Part shown: positions 33,510 to 37,054 of the stretch, piece after piece
How the letters are laid out: every line of letters begins with the position of its first letter
Numbering within the stretch: the first letter of the stretch is position 1
Assembly (NCBI GenBank): GCA_016298185.1
Contig: JAEDDA010000010.1
Location: forward strand, 1 to 37,054
Length of the DNA: 37,054 nucleotides
From: Bacilli bacterium
GTDB taxonomy: Bacteria; Bacillota_I; Bacilli_A; RFN20; CAG-826
Reading direction: 5' to 3'
Translations under genes and position numbers: made by a program
The notes under the pieces: model-generated
What the model was told of the DNA's origin: nothing
Seen by the model: only the letters and a program-made list of their open reading frames with translations
Databases searched by the model: none

Positions 33510-34612
33510 TGAGAAAAAGAATTGGCATTATCGGTGCGGGCAATATGGGCAGTATCTTAGCTGTCAAATTTTCTGCTAACAACGATGTAACCTTATATAC
33601 CAACATGGAAAAAGACCTTCCTTTATATAAAAAGGATATGCAGGTCTATTTAGAAGATAACGATTCTTATTATTCCGGAAATATCAAAGAGATCACCGCT
33701 GATTTAAAACTATTAGTGGACTCCTCTGATTATATTTTTATTACTTTCCCATCATTTTTATTCGGAATGCTTTCTAAAGAACTCGTACCACTACTTCATG
33801 AAGGACAACATTTAATCTTTGTTCCTGGAAGCGGCGCAGCAGAATTATATTTTAAAGACGCTTTAAAGAAAGGTGTTACTATTACAGGTTTGCAAAGAGT
33901 TCATTCTGTCGCTCGTATTATTAAAATGGGCGAACTAACAAAAGAAACCGGTGTCCGTGGATCATTAAGAGTGGCTTCTATTCCCGCTGCTTATAACAGC
34001 GTAATAGCGCCATTAATATCTGAATTATATGGATTACCAGTAGAACAATTAGATAATTATCTAAATATCACACTTATCAATAGTAATCCCATTCTTCATA
34101 CATCTCGTTTATATTCCATTTTTAAGGACTTTCCAGATAAGGTAAAAGAATATGATTCTCTTCCGCTTTTCTATGAAAACTGGGATATGGATTCTGCGAC
34201 TATTTTAGTGAAGATGGATAACGAATTATTTAAGATCTTTGATAAGTTAGAAAAAAACGGATTGCCAGTTAAACAAATTAAACCAATTTTGGAACATTAC
34301 GAGAGCAAAGATGAAGAAGGACTAAAGAATAAGATTTCTTCAATTAAATCATTCAAAGGATTAGCCACTCCTAGTGTAAAACTAGAGAACGGTAAATATA
34401 TCCCAGACTTTAATTCGAGATATTTCACCGCTGACTTCCCATATGGATTAGAAATACTATTAAGTATTGCTAGATTACTAAATACTGAACATCCAACGAT
34501 GGATGAAGTTGATGGCTGGTATCGTAGAGTAAGTCATAATCCAGATAAAGGATTTAACTTAAAAGATATAGGTATTAATTCCGAAAAAGAATTCTTGGAA
34601 ATTTACAAATAA
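33509..34612 (+). CDS. Opine (octopine/nopaline) dehydrogenase-like protein
   Basis: A 367-residue protein with an N-terminal Rossmann motif GIIGAGNMGSI (6-16), a central GLQRVHSVARI segment and a helical C-terminal domain, the layout of the NAD(P)-dependent octopine/nopaline dehydrogenase family. A conserved His (in ILHTSRLY, where the family has the catalytic His) is visible. Family members reductively join a 2-oxo acid to an amine. It overlaps rfbA by one base and closes the polysaccharide operon, so a role in making an opine-like substituent for the glycan is possible. A plain ketopantoate-reductase-like reductase is the alternative. Confidence 0.75.
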   Translation: MRKRIGIIGAGNMGSILAVKFSANNDVTLYTNMEKDLPLYKKDMQVYLEDNDSYYSGNIKEITADLKLLVDSSDYIFITFPSFLFGMLSKELVPLLHEGQHLIFVPGSGAAELYFKDALKKGVTITGLQRVHSVARIIKMGELTKETGVRGSLRVASIPAAYNSVIAPLISELYGLPVEQLDNYLNITLINSNPILHTSRLYSIFKDFPDKVKEYDSLPLFYENWDMDSATILVKMDNELFKIFDKLEKNGLPVKQIKPILEHYESKDEEGLKNKISSIKSFKGLATPSVKLENGKYIPDFNSRYFTADFPYGLEILLSIARLLNTEHPTMDEVDGWYRRVSHNPDKGFNLKDIGINSEKEFLEIYK

Positions 34613-34637
34613 AAAGGACCATTTTGAAGTCCTTTTT
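34611..34637. terminator. Bidirectional terminator at the end of the polysaccharide operon
   Basis: AAAAAGGAC (34611-34619) pairs with GTCCTTTTT (34629-34637); a 9-bp stem, 9-base loop and T-rich flanks on both strands. It touches the stop codons of both converging genes. Confidence 0.8.
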
Positions 34638-36445
34638 TATTTTAAGTATTCGTTAAGCGCTTCAATTAAAGCGTTGTTATCATTTTCATCTCTAATCGCT
34701 AAGCGGATGAAATTCTTTTTGTGGAAGTAATTCTTCGTGGACAAATCTTTAATTAAGATATGTTTTTCATCAAGGAGTTTCGCCGCTAAATCGATGGAAT
34801 TATTTTCTTTTAAATCGACGAGAATATAATTAGCTTCGCTATCATAGACTCTGATGGATTTGAGTTTTCTAAGTTCTGTAATAACTCTATTTCTTTCATT
34901 AACGATTGCGTCGCATGCTTTTTCGTAATCCTTAGCGAATAATTGATAGATTTGTAAATAATATTCACCAAAGGAATTGATATTCCAAATTTGCATATCA
35001 TCTCTTAAAGCTTTAATTAAGTCCTTGTCAGATGAGGCTAATAAACCAAGTCTAATACCGGGAACGCCATATGATTTAGAGATGGATTTTATGACGATAA
35101 CATTTGGATTTTCGCTAATGAATTGATCATCGAGTAATGTGAATCTTCTCTTGCCATCTGCGAAGTCGACAAACGATTCGTCAATGATAAGTTTATGTCC
35201 CGCTTCTTTAGCAACACTTGCTAAAGCGAGAACTTGTTCTTTATCTAACATGAAACCGCTTGGGTTATCTGGATTGATAACCGCGGTATAGTCACATTCT
35301 CTAATGGCTATTTTAATAGTTTCAACATCCATCTTGTAATCAATTTTAGAGTTATCAATTTCATGAATTACACAGTTTTTGAAACATCTCACATATTCGT
35401 TAAACGCTGGCAAGTTGACAGCAATTGTGCCTCTAGCAATATGGCCTAAAGCATTAATTAGTTCCGCAGCACCATTACCGACTAAGATATGTTCTTTATC
35501 AACACCGAACAATCTTTCAGCGTTCATATTTTGCACATTTTCACCAGATGGATATTGGGTCAAAAGAATCGGGAATTCATTTTGCATTTTTTCCACTAAT
35601 CTCTTTGGTGGGAAATATGGATTGACTAAGTAGCAAAAATCTTTAACTTTTGTATATCTCCAGAATCCACCGAAAGCAGCGGTAATAAAGTTATATTTTT
35701 CGATACCCTTTGTAAATAAAGCAGTGGCAATAGATAAGTCTTGTGCGTCATCAATTTCATACCAATCGATATCTCTCATATAGAAAGCTTTCACTGGGAA
35801 ATCTTTTAGCATGCATAAAACCTTTAAGGTGGTTTCATAATATGAATTCATGCCATAGGCTTTCATGTAAGCTTCTAAGAATGGGATATAGATATCTCTA
35901 ACAAATGAAGCAGAGAACTTATAGATGTTAACGGTTTTATAATATCTATCAAGCTTGCTATTATCCATGTCCTTCTTTTCAATAAAGGAAGTGATGTTAT
36001 GCTCATCATCCGCTTCGACAACTGTGCCATCCATCCAGGATTCATATTTAGCAACTGCAGCTATATTTTGGTGCTTGTATTCCACCATTTTCTTAATTAA
36101 ATCTGGTTCATAGATAACATCGCTTTCCATAAGGATGGTGTCATCTTTAATAAGTTCATCTTTAGCTAAATAGAAAGAGTAAATGTTATTGGTTGTGGCA
36201 TAATCTTTATTTTCAATAAAGACAAAGTCCATTTCACCTTTATGGTTTTCTAAAATATATTTCTTTAGGTTTTCACCTTTATATCCGATAACAATAATAA
36301 AACGATTGATACCCGCAATCTTTAAAGATTCAATCGCGCGATCAATAAGTTTTTTACCCGCAACTGGAACCATACATTTGGTGTTGTTTTGAGTGTATTT
36401 GGCTAATCTTTTGCCCATTCCGGCAGCTAACATTAAGGCTTGCAT
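34637..36445 (-). CDS. Fusion: LicC-type nucleotidyltransferase + class I/II PLP enzyme
   Basis: A 602-residue two-domain protein. Residues 1-240 are a sugar/choline-phosphate nucleotidyltransferase domain: LMLAAGMGKRLAKYT (4-18), KCMVPVAGKKL, a TTNNIYSFYLA segment and WYEIDDAQDL, most like LicC-type cytidylyltransferases. Residues about 245-602 are a fold type I PLP enzyme: INPDNPSG, DESFVDF, and SISKSYGVPGIRLG with the Schiff-base Lys, the pattern of HisC aminotransferases and CobD decarboxylases. It could make an amine phosphate and then activate it with CTP. A related fusion, PntC-AEP transaminase in phosphonate pathways, is known to me from memory, but no PEP mutase is in the window. LicD (23157-23957) would be the natural transferase. 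Transcribed alone. Confidence 0.82.
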   Translation of the reverse strand: MQALMLAAGMGKRLAKYTQNNTKCMVPVAGKKLIDRAIESLKIAGINRFIIVIGYKGENLKKYILENHKGEMDFVFIENKDYATTNNIYSFYLAKDELIKDDTILMESDVIYEPDLIKKMVEYKHQNIAAVAKYESWMDGTVVEADDEHNITSFIEKKDMDNSKLDRYYKTVNIYKFSASFVRDIYIPFLEAYMKAYGMNSYYETTLKVLCMLKDFPVKAFYMRDIDWYEIDDAQDLSIATALFTKGIEKYNFITAAFGGFWRYTKVKDFCYLVNPYFPPKRLVEKMQNEFPILLTQYPSGENVQNMNAERLFGVDKEHILVGNGAAELINALGHIARGTIAVNLPAFNEYVRCFKNCVIHEIDNSKIDYKMDVETIKIAIRECDYTAVINPDNPSGFMLDKEQVLALASVAKEAGHKLIIDESFVDFADGKRRFTLLDDQFISENPNVIVIKSISKSYGVPGIRLGLLASSDKDLIKALRDDMQIWNINSFGEYYLQIYQLFAKDYEKACDAIVNERNRVITELRKLKSIRVYDSEANYILVDLKENNSIDLAAKLLDEKHILIKDLSTKNYFHKKNFIRLAIRDENDNNALIEALNEYLK

Positions 36446-36499
36446 AACTCTTACCTCTATTCGTATGTAATTTTATATATGTGTATGCTCATAAGCAAT

Positions 36500-36533
36500 A
36501 AAAAATCTTGCCGAAATATCGACAAGAATTTTT
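36500..36533 (-). terminator. Terminator of the desulfoferrodoxin gene
   Basis: On the minus strand an imperfect stem joins AAAAATTCTTGTCGA with TCGGCAAGATTTTTT (one G-U pair and one mismatch), ending in T residues. It lies 19 bases after the stop codon at 36552. Confidence 0.65.
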
Positions 36534-36551
36534 AGTTAATTATTTTATAAG

Positions 36552-36923
36552 TTAGGCTTTGAATAAGCTGTGTAAGTTGCAGTATGCGAAAGCGGCAACA
36601 ACTTTTTCACCGTCTAATAAAGCAAATTCTGCGCGAGGAGCATCCCCTGGTTTTAGCTCTTTTCTTTGGTTGCCTTTATCTGTTTGTAGGGCAATCCATT
36701 CAATGTAATGAACATCTAACATTGGGTGGGCCACTTCACCTACTTCAACGACGACATGATTTCCATTTACTTTAATAACTGGTACATGTTTTTCGTGCGC
36801 ACCATCAGAGGTGTTTGGAACGACTTCCACCATCGCTTCACCACAGCATATTGTAGGACAATTGTCCATGTCGTTAACCATCGCGACAATTTTGCCACAT
36901 TTTTCACATCTTAAGAATTTCAT
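36552..36923 (-). CDS. dfx: Desulfoferrodoxin (superoxide reductase)
   Basis: A 123-residue protein of full 2Fe-type length. The N-terminal desulforedoxin-like centre has CEKC (6-9) and the paired Cys of ICCGE (26-27). The catalytic centre II ligands are present: AHEKHVPV, HPMLDVHYIEW, and the C-terminal CNLHSLF with the Cys/His pair. It reduces superoxide to peroxide without making oxygen and is typical of anaerobes. An AGGGGG ribosome site precedes the ATG at 36923. It is a single-gene unit with its own terminator; no clear promoter could be picked from the AT-rich upstream 75 bases. Confidence 0.95.
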   Translation of the reverse strand: MKFLRCEKCGKIVAMVNDMDNCPTICCGEAMVEVVPNTSDGAHEKHVPVIKVNGNHVVVEVGEVAHPMLDVHYIEWIALQTDKGNQRKELKPGDAPRAEFALLDGEKVVAAFAYCNLHSLFKA

Positions 36924-36998
36924 ATTTATTCCCCCTATTGAGTACTTAGCTCACTTTTAGAAAAGCACATTTTAATAATTTATTCAAGGTTAACGCTT

Positions 36999-37054
36999 TT
37001 ATTTAAGAATTACTTTATAAGCTTCTACCAGTTTGTCTAATGACATTGATGCAT
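36999..37054 (-). CDS. Possible C-terminal end of an unidentified gene
   Basis: One minus-strand frame is open from the window edge to a TAA at 37001-36999 and reads ASMSLDKLVEAYKVILK, a plausible helical protein end. The other two frames are stopped. Seventeen residues are too few to identify a family or to prove that it is coding. If real, it lies 75 bases upstream of dfx on the same strand. Confidence 0.35.
   Translation of the reverse strand, partial: ASMSLDKLVEAYKVILK

Noticed and set aside
1..37054. Recoding of TGA as Trp, as in Mollicutes
   Set aside because: TGA acts as a real stop, for example at 12991-12989 in the ATGA overlap of the permeases and at 32629-32631 before rfbA, and conserved Trp positions use TGG.
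1..37054. CRISPR arrays, tRNA or rRNA genes, prophage
   Set aside because: No regularly spaced repeats, cloverleaf sequences, rRNA segments or phage genes were seen in reading the window.

Overview
The window is AT-rich DNA from a Gram-positive-type bacterium, most likely an uncultured gut member of the Bacilli close to the Erysipelotrichales, RF39 or Mollicutes-related lineages. The reasons are strong AGGAGG-type ribosome sites, lipoprotein signal peptides, transmembrane-anchored surface proteins, a LicD protein and standard-code TGA stops. The lineage is an inference; no rRNA or marker gene is present. There is no tRNA, rRNA, CRISPR array or intact insertion sequence, and no gene-free stretch longer than about 220 bases.

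Left edge (1-2800): the start of a lactaldehyde reductase gene (fucO-like) and a 5'-truncated L-rhamnose isomerase gene, remnants of a deoxy-sugar catabolic operon. Next to the break lies a Fic-domain gene that appears leaderless, with an inverted repeat in its promoter, followed by a compact GH13 enzyme.

Centre (2801-21212): a fructan-utilisation locus on the minus strand. A nine-gene operon starts near 21.2 kb: ABC ATPase, anchored multidomain GH32, LacI-type regulator, sugar-binding lipoprotein, two permeases, lipoprotein GH32, a lipoprotein with four tandem binding modules, and a cytosolic GH32. It is followed by a separately promoted, membrane-anchored protein carrying two more copies of the same module, and by a PfkB fructokinase. 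Two identical 16-bp palindromes (5655-5670 and 21197-21212) sit at the two promoters. The inferred flow is surface capture and trimming of fructan, ABC import of oligosaccharides, cytosolic hydrolysis, then fructose phosphorylation. One GH32 has Glu where the family nucleophile Asp is expected.

Right (21394-36445): a surface polysaccharide locus with both strands used. It holds an epimerase-like gene, an initiating sugar-phosphate transferase, LicD, two GT2 glycosyltransferases, two polymerase/ligase-like membrane proteins, a Wzx flippase and the complete dTDP-L-rhamnose pathway (rfbA, rfbB, rfbC, rfbD). It ends with an opine-dehydrogenase-like enzyme and a fusion of a LicC-type nucleotidyltransferase to a PLP enzyme. 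The last two, with LicD, suggest an unusual amino-containing decoration of the glycan.

Right edge (36552-37054): a desulfoferrodoxin (superoxide reductase) gene, consistent with an anaerobe, and the possible tail of another gene.
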